From Ichthyophis bannanicus (lineage: Eukaryota; Chordata; Amphibia; Gymnophiona; Ichthyophiidae), in the NCBI GenBank assembly GCA_033557465.1, contig CM066031.1, positions 173,693,043 to 173,757,042 of the forward strand: DNA of 64,000 nt, read 5' to 3'. Positions 44,389-55,698 of this stretch are shown one piece after another. Below the pieces are notes generated by a model, which saw only the letters and a program-made list of their open reading frames with translations, was not told the DNA's origin and ran no database searches. Every line of letters begins with the position of its first letter. The first letter of the stretch is position 1. The position numbers and the translations under genes are program-made.

Positions 44389-45125
44389 ATGTCTAAGCAG
44401 TAGAAAGAGAAAAGCTTAAAAAATTTCATTTCTCTGGGAAAGCAAAAGGGAACAGGCTGGACATTGTTTTAAGAATCCTGTTTGCCTTTAAAAAAGTTTC
44501 ACGCTGAATAAAGCAAGTAAAGCTTTGTCCTGAATGTTGAAAGTTGTAAAACAGAAACCTCTATGTGTGTTTAATGCTGAAGGAAGCCATGAAAGTCTTA
44601 TTTTGAATCCTGGAAGTTATGGAAATATGGTTTGGGAGAAAGAATCCTATTTTGTTTAATTTATCATGTGTTGAGCTTTCTAAAGGCTCTTTTTTGGAGG
44701 AGTAGAAAACCAAAATAAATAAATATTCCTGTGTTTGCCTTACAACCCTCGGGCCTCAATTTCTTTTGAAACCTACAACTACAAACCCCAGCAGCCCCGG
44801 CTCTGGACTAAATAAAGGTACGTCCCTACCCTAGGCGTCCGCCTGGGGTAGTGGGCGCAACAGTGCACACCTAATTTTTTTCATTTTTTGTGATATTTTG
44901 GAAATTGAGATTTCCTATTGAAACTTTATTTTGAACGTTTGGCCCCAAAGTTCTGAAAGAGGAAAAGTTAAGAGAAAACCTATCTGTTTGAATTTATTGG
45001 CTTGTTTATCTGAAAAGAAAGAGAAAATAACTTTCTAAAGAATGCTGTTGATTTCTATGACTGATAAAGTAAATACTTGGTCAAATGGAATATTAGTACT
45101 TATCTGAAATAACCTCAAAGGAACT
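44389..45125. other. No gene; possible LTR-like 3' part
   Basis: Contains AATAAA near 44717 and 44811 and a short palindromic ccctaggcg...cgcctgggg stretch near 44830-44850. Otherwise unassigned. Confidence 0.3.
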
Positions 45126-46205
45126 TTAACCCTGGGAATACCGATGGGGTCAAAAGTGACCCCATTGCAAGTTTCACAGCGCGTATCTCGGAAACTAGTT
45201 GTTCAAGAATGCAATCATTTTATGACTTTTCATGTCAATATTCTCTTTATATTGTGCCATGAGAGGAATAATTTTCATCCGCTAGGTGACGCTAGTGATG
45301 AATTGCAGAACAGAGTACCAGTGGGGCCATTTTTGACCCCAGTTGCTTACGTCCGGTTTGGATCGTGATACAGTTTGCAGTTTTGTGAATTTTTTGATCT
45401 GACAAAGGTATTTATCATTAATTATGTATCATTTATTTTTTGTACTCTTATTTTATGAAAATTACACATTTTCTGTAATTGATATCATATGTTCTCTCAT
45501 TATTTCACATGAAATCTAAAGGCTTTCAGCTCATTCATCATGATTATTGTACACCTATAGTAAAACTGCTTTGCATTTTATTCAACTTTATCTTTGTTTA
45601 TTTATTTTAGGTTATTGTTTATGATGTCAAAACGAAAGTATTCAGCTGCCCAAGTAAGAGAAATATTGCGACGAGATGCTGACAGTGACGGCTCTGAGTC
45701 GTCTGATGATACAGCATATTTAGCAAGCGAAGAAGCATATCAGCCAAGTTCGGGCGATAAATGTGATGATGGCAGTCATGATTCAGATGGGGACAGCAGT
45801 TGGTCGCCAAGTGAATGTGACACTGATGTTGAGCCAGTAACATCGCCTGCAGCAAAGAGTCAAGTTACAGGTCGAGGCAAAGGTCGAGGCTGTGCTGGAC
45901 GGGGAAGAAACAGGAGTCCTCGGTGTCAGTATCATCTGTGAGGAATCTTAGTTGTGGTTGTAGAGGAGCTAAGAGGTCATCAACTATAAGCACAAATGTT
46001 GCTTTGAAGCCTATGTATCTAAGGATGCCACATCATGGAACAGGAAACCTATAAAGCAAGCTGCTGGAAGATACGCCAGAGCTAATGTCATGCCCATACA
46101 ACAACGTCCTACAAGGTATGCTGTACGAAATGTTGATGACCCTCTCGCAGCATTCCACTTGTTCATGAGAAAGAACTTATTGAATGAAATCATGATGAGT
46201 GGAGT

Positions 46206-46499
46206 GGAGTGGAGGAGTGGCCTAGTGGTTGGGGCAAGGTACTTCAGGCTGGAAGGTCGGGGGTTCAAATCCCACTAAAGGACAGCAACCTTGGGCTGGA
46301 AGGACTGGGGTTTCTAGTCCCACAGGTGTTACTTGTGGTCTTGGGCAAGCCACTTAACTCTCCATAGCCCATGTTCCCTGTAAAATAGTTATCTCCAAGT
46401 TATAATGCCCTGTTCAATGTAATTTTAGTGTGTTCAATGTAAACCGCACTGATGCAGAATAGTGCAGTATATAAGAGAATGTAAATAAATAAATAAATA
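46206..46499 (+). mobile_element. MIR/CORE-type SINE with tRNA-like head and L2-like tail
   Basis: A box tggcctagtgg (46218-46228) and B box ggttcaaatcc (46262-46272) form the RNA polymerase III promoter. The middle cttgtggtcttgggcaagccacttaact...ccctgtaaaatag resembles the MIR/CORE-SINE core. The tail, gtaaaccgcactgatgcagaat then (TAAA)n, matches the L2 ending at 41880. The insertion breaks the piggyBac gene. A possible atgatg duplication flanks it. A fragment of the same SINE is at 55375-55461. Confidence 0.85.
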
Positions 46500-46914
46500 T
46501 ATGATGTGGACAAGCAAATAAGGAAGACACATTTATGACGACACCTGGAAAGATTTGACAGATGGAGAATTTCAACATTTTCTTGGACTTCTGATCCTCT
46601 CAGGCGTTTACAAGTCACGAAATGAATCCATAGTTCAGTTGTGGAACCTTGAAGATGGTCGTTCTGTTTTCGGCAAAAATATGACCCATAACCGTTTTCA
46701 GCAAATTTCTTGTGCTCTCAGATTTGATGAAGCAACCAACAGACGTGAACAATGAGGCATGGATAAGCTTGCTCCAATCAGACACGTTTTTGATACCTGG
46801 GAAGCAACTCTAAGTGACGCCTTTGTTCTTGGTGAAAATGTTACTGTGGATGAGCAACTGCTTACATTTCGTGGCCATGTTCCGTTCAGACAATATATTC
46901 CCAGCAAACCAGGC

Positions 46915-47690
46915 CATTTTACAAGGGCTCCCGAAGAACACCCTAAATATCTTACAAATGGCCCAAAATGTTGCCGCAAGAATCATCATGGAAAAAAACG
47001 TCACGGACCACATAACGCCAGTGCTTATGGAACTACATTGGCTCCCAGTAGCCGCCCACATCATCTACAAAATACTCGTAACAACGTTTAAACTCATACA
47101 CAATATTGCTCCCTCATACCTAGACAACCTAATCACTAAGCAAACACACAACAGGAACAGAAGAACCATACATCTCAACACGCTCTGTGTCCCTACCAGC
47201 ATGAGATCTGTTAAAACAGAAACAAGCAACAGAGCATTCACCTATGTAGCGCCGATCCACTGGAACCAGCTCCCTCCTGAGCTCCGAATGACAAATAGCC
47301 TTATTGAATTCAGAAGGAACCTCAAAACGCATTTATTTCAGACATTCTACAACCCAACCTAATTGCAGCACCTTACCACAACCAGATATCTTCTAATGAC
47401 ACTTCGAACAAATGAAGCATTTGACGACCGATAGGTAATCATGTATATATGTATATTGTATCCCCCACCCTCGCACCCTTGAATCGAATGTTTATTTAGA
47501 ATTATGAAAAGTATCTAGTCTCTATTTCGTGTGTTATGTAAATCGTTGCCAAAATCAAAATTGTACTCTAAAAATTCATTGTATTGTACGATACATGATG
47601 ATTCTGTAAAGTAACCGCGGCTGATCGTAGGAAGCGGCGGTATACAAATGTTTACTAAATAAATAAAATAAAATAAATAAATATGGCATA
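46915..47690 (+). mobile_element. L2-clade LINE 3' fragment inside piggyBac
   Basis: An open frame encodes ILQGLPKNTLNILQMAQNVA, HITPVLMELHWLPVAAHI and FRRNLKTHLFQTFYN, followed by a 3' UTR and a (TAAA)n-like tail at about 47655-47688. It separates piggyBac residues SKPG from KYGIKLW. 5'-truncated. Confidence 0.88.
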
Positions 47691-48801
47691 AAGCTATGGA
47701 TGTTGTGTGACAGTGCAATGTCATATGTTCTGCGTCTTCAAGTATATACAGGAAGGGAACTCGGACAAAACAGGGAACAGAATCAGGGTGAAAGGGTTGT
47801 GCTGCAACTCACTGAAGGATTGACGCGATCTGCCAGAAATGTTACTGTTGACAATTTCTTCTGCAGTTTATCCCTGTCACAGAAATTGCTAAAAAAACAA
47901 ATGACACTTTTGGGGACAATTCTAAAGAACAGAAAAGAATTAACCTCCAGAATTTGTAACAGCAAAGGGCCGAGAGGTATTCACTTCACTGTTTGCCTTT
48001 AGCGATGACGCCACTCTGGTTTCCTATTGCCTGAAGAAAGGAAAAGTGGTTGTTCTTCTGAGCAGTTTGCATGATCAAGAAGAAGTAGATAACACACGTC
48101 CATACAAAAAACCATGCATGATCTTGGACTATAGTTCTAGTAAAGGTGGATTAGATACGGCAGATCAAATGTTGCGCACGTATACCACAAAACGAATGAC
48201 AAGACGTTGTCCAGTGACAATCTTCTACAACATGTTGGACATCAGTGCTATGAACGCCTTCATTGTTTCGATGTCACTAAATCCAGAATGGCAGTCCAAG
48301 TCAAAGCACAGACGTCGTCTATTCCTCTTGGAATTAGGAAAGCAGCTGCTTCAGAGTAATTGCAGCGAGACTTCTTCCAGCATTGAAGAAGCCATTGATT
48401 CTGTTTGCAATGTCGGGATCCCAAAGAAAAGGGCAAGGTGTCACTGCTGTTCCAGAGAAAAAGACAAAAAAAGCAACATAGTTTGCACCTCCTGCAAGCG
48501 CAATGTTTGCAAAGAACATTCAGAAATTGTCTGGTCTCATGCAAATGACTGTAGTACTTTACTGTGTTCATCAAGTGCATGCAAAAACTGATTTCATGGC
48601 AACTCTTCTTCATGTAATTTTATGATAAAGCATTAAATTTCGAAACATTTAATCTTCATATAATAAATAATTAATTTGGAATAATATTTTGTCTGTTTAG
48701 TTTAAATTTTTCATGGTTAACAATTAAAATTCGTCGTGGGGTCATTTATGACCCCAACGGTATTTAGTGTGTGCAAAAAATCTTGGTAATTCCAGGGTTA
48801 A

Positions 48802-49106
48802 TAATTCTCATACCAGAATAATTCTCCTGCAAAGAGAAACTTTTCTGTTATCTGTTGCCTATTTAAATAACTATTGTGACATTTTTAGAGAGAGTTTATA
48901 ATAATTCACGATTTCAATGCTTTAATCATTTATTTGCTATATTTTAATAAGATATTTGTCACCTACCATTCAGTGAGTGCTGCAATTCATTTTCTGTGGT
49001 ATAATTTATGGCTGATGAATCTGCCAGGAAGGAATTATGGTACACCTCTTATTGAACATCTGTAAGAGCGTAGTGGTCTACCATTCAACCACTGAATACA
49101 ATCCTT
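48802..49106. other. No gene recognised
   Basis: AT-rich spacer between piggyBac and CR1. Confidence 0.5.
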
Positions 49107-49979
49107 AAGAACATAAGAACATAAGATATGCCATACTGGGTCAGACCAAGGTCCATCAAGCCCAGTATCCTGTTTCCAACAGTGGCCAATCTAGGTCATA
49201 CATACCTAGCAGTTTCCCCAAAAGACACAGGTTCCGCAATGCTTGTACAGGGTCAAGCATTGATATCCTGGGTCCCTTCTTAATAATGGTTTATGGACCT
49301 TTCCTCCAGGAACTTCTCCAAACCTTTTTTAAACCCAGCTACACTAACAGCCTTTACTACATCCTCCGGTAACAAATTCCAGAGTTTGATTACACGTTGA
49401 GTGAAAACATATTTTCTTTTATTTGTCTTAAATAGTTTATCCTGTAGCTTCATTGCATGTCCTCTAGTCTTTCTATATTCTGATAACGTAAAGAATCAAT
49501 CTACGTTTACCCATTCCACTCCATTCATTAATTTATAGACTTCTATCATATCTCCCCTCAGCCATGTTAAAGAGCCCTAACCTTTTTAGCCTTTCTTCAT
49601 AGGAGTATCCTTCCATCCCCTTTACCATTTTGGTGGCTCTTCTCTGAACCTTTTCTAATAATGCTATATCCTTTTTAAGATACGGTGACCAGAATTGCAC
49701 ACAATATTCAAGGTGCGGTCTCAATATGGAACGGTATAGAGGCATTATAATATCTTTTGTTTTATTTTCCATTCCTTTCCTTATTATACCTAGCATTCTA
49801 TTTGCTCTCTTGGCTGCCGCTGCACACTTGGCCGAGGGTTTTAACATGTTATCCACAATGACGCCTAAATCTTTTTCCTGGGTGGTGGTTCCTAATGTGG
49901 AACCTTGCATTGTGTAACCATAGTTTGGGTTGTTCTTCCCTAGGTGCATAACTTTGCACTTGTCCACATTAAATTTCAT
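49107..49979 (-). mobile_element. CR1-clade LINE 3' fragment, minus strand
   Basis: 3' end at 49107 (aagaacataagaacataag). The coding remnant at 49533-49979 starts at MKFNVDKCKVMHLGKNN and includes LEYCVQFWSPYLKKDIALL, LEKVQRRATKM and [12 protein letters not shown]. The RT palm is missing. The 5' end is truncated at about 49979. Confidence 0.9.
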
Positions 49980-50139
49980 TTTGTTTCTTTTCCTCCTTCC
50001 TTGTAATCAGGAAGGACGAGGTTGGTTTAATCTGTTTAATTAAATCTCAGTCTTGGGTCACTGCTCTGGTTAAAAGACAGGCCTCAACGACATATGTTCC
50101 ATCCTAATGTAGCAGAATAGTTGATACTTGAACCTGGGT
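49980..50139. other. Spacer, nothing recognised
   Basis: Short non-coding gap between CR1 and L2. Confidence 0.5.
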
Positions 50140-50955
50140 TGCAGTAGCCTACTACTACTGCTATTTAGCATTTATATAGCACTACCATCGTACACAGCGC
50201 TGTACAGCACAGACATATAAGAGACAATCCCTGCTCATCAGAGCTTACAGTGTAGTCAAGATAAACACACAAAAACGGAAGATGAAGGCAGGGGTGGAAC
50301 AAGGGAGAGAAAGGAGATCAGGTGAGTCAAGATCCAAAAGCAGCAGCAAAGAGGTGAGCTTTCAACCTGGACTTGAAGAGGGTTAGAGAAGGTGCCTGGC
50401 ATACAGACATGGGTAGTTTGTTCCAGGCGTAAGGTGCAGCACGGTGAAAGGAGTGAAGTCTGGAGTTAGCAATAGGAGAGCGGGATATAGATAGAAGCAG
50501 TTTGCTAGAAGAGCGGAGTACACAAGGGGGGTTGTAAGGAGAGATAAGAGATGAAAGGTACTGAGGAGCCACAGAGTGAATGCATTTATAGGTCAGCAGG
50601 AGAAGTTTGAATTGGATGCAGAAGCGGATAGGGAACCAATGAAGTGACCTGAGAAGAGGCATAACATGGGCATGACGAGGCTGGCGTAAGATTAGTCGCG
50701 CAGCAGAGTGTTGAACAGATTGAAGGTGAAAGAGGTGACTCAGAGGGAGACCAGCAAGAAGCAGGTTACAGTAATCAAGACGGGAGGCGATCAAGGAGTG
50801 GATAAGCGTTTTATTAGTGTGTTCAGAGAGGAAGGGGTGGATTTTGCTAATGTAGAGAAAGAAACGGCAGGTCTTGGCTACGAGCTGGATGTGTGAGGAG
50901 AAAGAGATAGAGGAGTCATAGACAACCCCCAGGTTGCAGGCCGAGGGAACAGGAA

Positions 50956-50973
50956 GGATTACAGAGTTACCCA
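50956..50973. repeat. Target-site duplication, left copy
   Basis: ggattacagagttaccca, matching 52221-52238 with one mismatch (c/t). It brackets the 50974-52220 insertion in the L2. Confidence 0.8.
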
Positions 50974-52220
50974 GTCCAGAACACGTGGTTAAAGTAGGAA
51001 GGATTATTTTATTGAATTTAGATGTATATTATACACTCATTAGCCCAAATTGCCCGACACAGGCCGTGTTTCGACTTCACTTCATCAGGGGCTTTAGGCT
51101 TGCTACATCCATAAATACACAAACATAAATATCATAAAACACAAACATCATTAAAAATATAAATTAACACTTATAGCTATATGGTTCTCCTACGGTCATC
51201 ACCCCCCTTCCTGGCTCTATCTTTCCCTAATGCACCCATTTCACTAGTTTCTACTTTTCAGTACCTTGGAGTTCTTGTTGATTCCGATCTCTCCTTCTCA
51301 GCACATGTTTCTCATGTCTCCAGACTCTCTTTCTTTCACCTTCGTCAGATTCGCGCTATCCGTCCTTTCCTTTCTCCCTCTGCCATAACTACACTGTTAC
51401 TGACCCTTGTTATCTCCCGCATCGATTTTTCTAATTCCATTCTCTCCGGTATCTCTAAACTGCAACTTTCACGACTCCAACGTATCCAAAACACTGCCGC
51501 CCGTCTTATCACCCACTCTTCTCCTCGGGATCACGTCACTCCCCTTCTTCTCCAACTTCACTGGCTCCCTATTTCCTTTCGCATCAAGTTTAAACTTCTC
51601 ACACTAGTTCACAAAGCGCTCCACACCTCTACCCCCCAATACCTGGCTGATCTTCTCCGTTTCCACACCCCCCGCCATACCCCCCGCTCTTTCCACCTCA
51701 ACCGACTAGTACTCCCATCCCCCTCAAGTGCCCATTTACAGTCTACACGATCCTCAGCTTTCTTTTTTATTGGCCCTGCTCTATGGAACACCCTTCCCCC
51801 ACCTCTCCGTCTCAAACCTCACTACCCCACCTTCAAGCACTCCCTTAAAACTCATTTGTTCTCCCTTGCCTTTGACCTTCTCCCCCCCGACCCTTGATCC
51901 TTTTGCCTCTTCCTCTACCCTTCCTGTTATTGTTCTCGCTCTTCTCTCCTATCCAATATGTAACTTCCTTTCCGACTCTTGGCCTTGCGCCTTTCATTTG
52001 TGATTTTTTATTGTAAACTGCTCTGCCTATTAATGAAGGGCGGTCAATCAAATAAATGAATATGAATATATGAATATTAAAAAATTAATAAATTAAATAA
52101 TTAAAAAATTAAAAAATAATTAATAAACCTTGTAATAGTAAATTAACCATTATAAAATTCCAGGCTATTTACCCTCATATCTGGGTGCCTTTTAGTGACG
52201 TGGTGTAGTGCTCCTTTGGA
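50974..52220 (+). mobile_element. Composite insertion: unassigned repeat carrying an L2 3' end
   Basis: Outer parts: the left has aggccgtgtttcgacttcacttcatcaggggc, a motif I associate loosely with Penelope-like or related repeats. The right (about 52080-52220) is AT-rich. Inside, 51181-52060 is an L2-clade 3' part. An 18 bp near-perfect TSD flanks the whole unit, so it arrived as one piece or grew by later nesting. The class of the outer element is unknown. Confidence 0.6.
51181..52060 (+). mobile_element. L2-clade LINE (family C), 3' part
   Basis: The open frame 51181-51897 has FQYLGVLVDSDLSFSAHV, LVISRIDFSNSILSGI, HVTPLLLQLHWLPISFRI and LKTHLFSLAFDLL. The tail, gaagggcggtcaatcaaataaatg, is shared with 35985-36484. 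5'-truncated; no RT palm. Confidence 0.85.
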
Positions 52221-52238
52221 GGATTACAGAGTTATCCA
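52221..52238. repeat. Target-site duplication, right copy
   Basis: ggattacagagttatcca; partner of 50956-50973. Confidence 0.8.
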
Positions 52239-53698
52239 CAGAGATTGAGAAGGGAGGAAGAGGAGGGGAAGTTGTAGGGGGAAAAATAAGAAGTTCAGTC
52301 TTGGCCATGTTCAGCTTCAAGCGGCGGTGAGACATCCAGGCAGCAACATCAGAAAGGCAGGCAGAGATCTGGGTCTGGATTGCAGAGAGATTTTGGGCGT
52401 AGAGAGGTAGATCTGGAAGTCATCAGTGTACAGATAGTACTGAAAGCCATGGGAAGATGTAAGTGCACCAAGGGACTGGGTATAGAGAGAGAAAAGGAGC
52501 AGACTCAGAGCAGATCCTTGGGGTACACCAACTGGGAGCGGGGTTGTAGAGGAGGAGGAGCCACCAGAGCACACACAGAAGGAGCGGTGGGAGAGATAGG
52601 AGAGATAGGAGGAGATCCAGGATAGTACAGAGCCCGTGAAGCCAAGCAAGGACAGGGTATCAAAGAGAAGGCTGTGATTGACAGTGTCAAAAGCAGCAGA
52701 GAGGTCAAGAAGGATGAGGATGGAGTAAAGGCCCTTGGATTTTGCCAGGAACAAGTCACTGGAGACTTTGGTGAGAGCCGTTTCAGTAGAGTGTAGAGGA
52801 TGAAAACCAGACTGTAAGGGATCGAGGAGGGCATGAGAGGAGAGGAAGTCGAAGCAGCGGTGGTGAACCACATGTTGGAGTAGTTTAGAAGTGAAGGAGA
52901 GGAGAGAGATGGGATCGAGTGAGGGTTTTTTGAGGAGAAGCGTGACCACAGTATGTTTGAAGTCAGCAGGGACTGTTGCAGTGGAGAGTGATAGGTTGAG
53001 AATATGGGAGATGGACGGGACAACGGTAGAGGAGATGGGACTTAGGAGACAGGTGGGGATAGGATCAGAGGAGCAGGTGGTGAGTTTGGAGGAAGAAAGA
53101 AGGTGTGCAGTTTCCTCATCAGAGATCGCAGGAAAGGAAGAGAGGGAAGGAGAGGTGGGCGGGGGAGGGTTGGGAGTGAAGAGGGGGAGGAGTGGAAGTA
53201 GTTGATTTTGTGGGGAATTGGAGGGTGATCTTGTGGATTTTGTCATGGAAAAAGTCAGCCAGGGTTTGGGCAGAAAGGGAGGGGGGATCGAAGGTGGGGG
53301 CACTTTGAGAAGAGAGTTGAGAGTGGTAAAGAGACGGCGAGGATCAGAGGCAAGAGGGTTAGTTAGATGGACATAGTAGTCCTGTTTGGCAAGAGCTATG
53401 GCTGACTGGAAGGAGACAAGCATGAATTTGAAGTGTGGGAGGTCTTCACGGGAACGGGATTTGAGCCAGGCATGCTCAGCAGAACGGGCACAGGAACACA
53501 GATAGCGAGCGGGTAGTGGGTGAAAGCCAGGGCTGGGGTGCAGAATGTCTCACAGGACGTGGGATGGGGGAAGCGAGAGCATCCAGAGCCGAGGATAGTG
53601 CAGCATTATAGGACATTATGGCCTCATCAACAGACGTGGATGACAAAGTGGAAGAAAGAGATGAGGAAATGGTGGAGGAGAAAGCCAAGGGATCAATA

Positions 53699-53920
53699 GC
53701 ATGAAGGTTCCTAAATCACCATTGTATATAGTTACAACCATTGTATATAGTTACCCCGTTTCTCCAAGTTCTACTCCCTGTTAAATGTAATGACCAGACA
53801 AATGTATATTGTCGGATGTTTCTGTTCAATGTAAACCGCGCTGATGGCTAAAAGTGCGGTATATAAGAATTGTTAATAAATAAAATAAATAAAAATAAAT
53901 AGGTTAGAGGAGACAGGACG
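53699..53920 (+). mobile_element. Short L2/SINE 3' tail fragment
   Basis: Contains gtaaaccgcgctgatggctaaaagtgcgg and an aataaataaa tail, the same 3' module as at 41820-41880 and 46430-46499. No tRNA-like head is seen, so it is a truncated SINE or LINE. Confidence 0.75.
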
Positions 53921-54354
53921 AGGCTGAGGCAGCAGGTGATGAAGATTAAAGGTTAAAAGGTGATGGTCAGATACGGGGAGAATTGAGTTACAGAAGTTTG
54001 AGTGTGAGCAGCCAGAGAAGAATATCAGGTCCAGGCAATGGCCATGCTGGTGAATGGGGGCAGTGGAACAAAGTTGGAGGTCAAATGAGGAGGTAAGGGA
54101 GAGGAGCTTTAAAGCATGAGGATCAGAGGGGTTATAATTATCGACATGGATGAAAGTGGGGGAAGAGGAGTCCAGAAAGAAGGAAAGCCATGAGTCAAAG
54201 TCAGTGAGAAAGGTAGAAGCAGACTTGTCAGGAGGTCAATAAATAACAGCTACCAGGCTGAGGGAATGGAGTCTGAAAGCATGCAGTTTTCCTTGCTGAA
54301 GAGAGGTATTTCGACAGAGCGGTTTCAGAGATAGATGAGAATGCAGACCAACTG

Positions 54355-55130
54355 TAAGTCAGAGGAGATTGGGGGGAGAAGGGGGGGGGGGGAGAGTAAG
54401 GAAGAGTGGGGTTGAGCAGGCAGAGAAGGAGGAGCAGAGAGACAGAACCTTCCTCACAAAGAAGGTGGCCAGCTGGGAAGGACTAAGAGGCAAATATGAG
54501 GTAGGGTTGGTAGGAACGGATGTGGACTGAGTAGTGGAGAGAGACTTCATGACCAGAAACAGTTGGCGCGAAGAGTTGGCAGATGTGGAAATAAGCAGAG
54601 AATAGTAGATCTGCTTAGCTTCTTGCACAAGGTGACGGTAGTGTTGATGACAGAGAGAAAAATGCTGTAGAGAGGTGAGAGAGGGGTATTTTTGCCAAAG
54701 GCATTCTGCTTGCCGTAGATAAGCACGATAGAGATATAAGCCAGAGTGATACCATGGGTGCTTGGAAGGGTTGTAGGGTAAGAGTGGATGAAGAGGGGCT
54801 AGGTGATCAAGGGCACCAGACAAAGATGAATTCCAGATCCGTACTTAGTCGTCGACAGAGTGCGTGGAGAAATTCTGAGGTAACAACTAATGAGAGGATG
54901 GAAAATTTGCCCGAGTAGTTGCGGTAATACGGCAGGAAAGCCATGGGGGTGAATTCTGAGTGTCTGGGAGTGGAGGGGTAGGGCGTCGAGACTGACAGGG
55001 AAAAGGAAATACAAACATGGGCAGTGCAAGGAAGGGAATAGGATGAGAGAGAGAAAAAGTCCAGGGAGGAGCTGGAGGGGGTCAGAAGGAGATCAAGGAT
55101 ATGTCCGGCGGCATGAGTTGGAAAGCAGAG
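54355..55130 (-). mobile_element. Second L2-clade LINE fragment (endonuclease end and linker)
   Basis: Minus-strand codons include GALDHLAPLHPLL, HPWYHSGLYLYRAYLRQAE and SRQLFLVMKSL, an L2 linker. Upstream (54850-55110) is endonuclease-like sequence with THAAGHILDLLL. This linker is distinct from the one at 53476-53690, so it is a separate copy that abuts the first. Confidence 0.75.
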
Positions 55131-55374
55131 ATGCTACTTTAGAGCAAGGTCCTGGACCAAGGAAAGGAAGGAACTAGTGTCTAGAGTTAACTTAATGTAG
55201 TTAATTCTAGACACAGAAACAGCTATCTTAAGGATAGTCATAAAAATAATTAAGCCCCCAATCCCCCAACCCCTGCAATATAAAACAAGTTGAAAAATAT
55301 ACACTTGCTCGGTTACAGAATGGCACATTTGCCCTATTTGCAGAATCAGGCATGTGGGGGTACATGTATGTATG
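55131..55374. other. Unassigned spacer
   Basis: No gene or clear repeat. Confidence 0.4.
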
Positions 55375-55461
55375 TCATGGGTGCTCCTTGTGGTCTTGGG
55401 CAGGCCACTTAACCCTACATTGCCCATGTTCCCTGTAAAATAGTTATCTCCAAGTTATAAT
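55375..55461 (+). mobile_element. MIR/CORE-type SINE fragment
   Basis: ccttgtggtcttgggcaggccacttaac and cccatgttccctgtaaaatagttatctccaag match the SINE core at 46330-46400. Cut at 55461 by the CR1 3' end. Confidence 0.8.
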
Positions 55462-55698
55462 AAGAACATAAGAACATAAGATATGCCATATTGGTTCAGA
55501 CCAAGGTCCATCAAGCCCAGTATCCTGTTTCCAACAGTGGGCGATCTAGGTCATACATACCTAGTAGTTTTGCCAAAAGACACAGGTTCCACAATGCTTG
55601 TATTGGGTCAAGCATTGATATCCTGGGTCCCTTCTTAATAATGGTTTATGGACCTTTCCTCCAGGAACTTGTCCAAACCTTTTTTAAACCCAGCTACA

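Larger units (their letters stand above)
45621..48591 (+). pseudogene. piggyBac transposase (DDD), broken by two insertions
   Basis: The acidic N-terminus is MMSKRKYSAAQVREIL with an SDGSESSDD patch. Next is DPLAAFHLFMRKNLLNEI, then the SINE. Sequence resumes with DGEFQHFLGLLILSGVYK and FDEATNRREQ, a TGA at 46753-46755, and TVDEQLLTFRGHVPFRQYIP (first Asp) up to SKPG. The L2 insertion follows, then LWMLCDSAMSYVL, NVTVDNFF (second Asp) and, after a frameshift near 47990, GGLDTADQM (third Asp). The end is a Cys-rich domain (CHCC, CTSC, CKEH). The catalytic Asp residues are all still readable. Role in intact relatives: TTAA-specific, seamless cut-and-paste transposition. Confidence 0.9.
45130..48797 (+). 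mobile_element. piggyBac transposon, complete ends, decayed and interrupted
   Basis: TTAA at 45126-45129 and 48798-48801. Terminal repeats are CCCTGGGAATACC and, inverted, CCCTGGAATTACC. Subterminal inverted motifs are ATACCGATGGGGTCA...TGACCCCA on the left and the mirror near 48735-48765 on the right, with a further ggggccatttttgacccca near 45322. It contains one transposase gene split by a SINE (46206-46499) and an L2 fragment (46915-47690). Confidence 0.93.
50327..53690 (-). pseudogene. L2-clade reverse transcriptase (family B)
   Basis: The RT frame has [66 protein letters not shown] and [12 protein letters not shown] (YADD reads YTDD). The C-terminal block has LIASRLDYCNLLLAGLP, LQSVQHSAARLI and MPLLRSLHWFPI. 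Missing conserved positions in the RT (an N-Y-RP-like segment is absent before LLSFTSKLL) and the insertion at 50974-52220 make it inactive. Usual role: target-primed reverse transcription. Confidence 0.85.
50140..54345 (-). mobile_element. L2-clade LINE (family B), minus strand, with two insertions
   Basis: Reading on the minus strand: endonuclease C-terminus (about 53935-54290, DNYNPSDPHALKLL and VSDHHLL-like), linker (53476-53690, SVDEAIMSYNAALSSALDAL), RT (52317-53423), a gap, the C-terminal block (50327-50990) and the 3' UTR to about 50140. It is interrupted by 50974-52220 with a TSD and by a short L2/SINE-tail fragment at 53699-53920. Confidence 0.85.

Noticed and set aside
46218..46290. 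Possible tRNA gene
   Set aside because: The A and B boxes belong to a SINE with a CORE segment and LINE tail. There is no cloverleaf-length gene with an acceptor stem.
50708..51128. Plus-strand short frames across the L2 C-terminus
   Set aside because: Antisense to L2 coding sequence and interrupted by the TSD of the inserted element.
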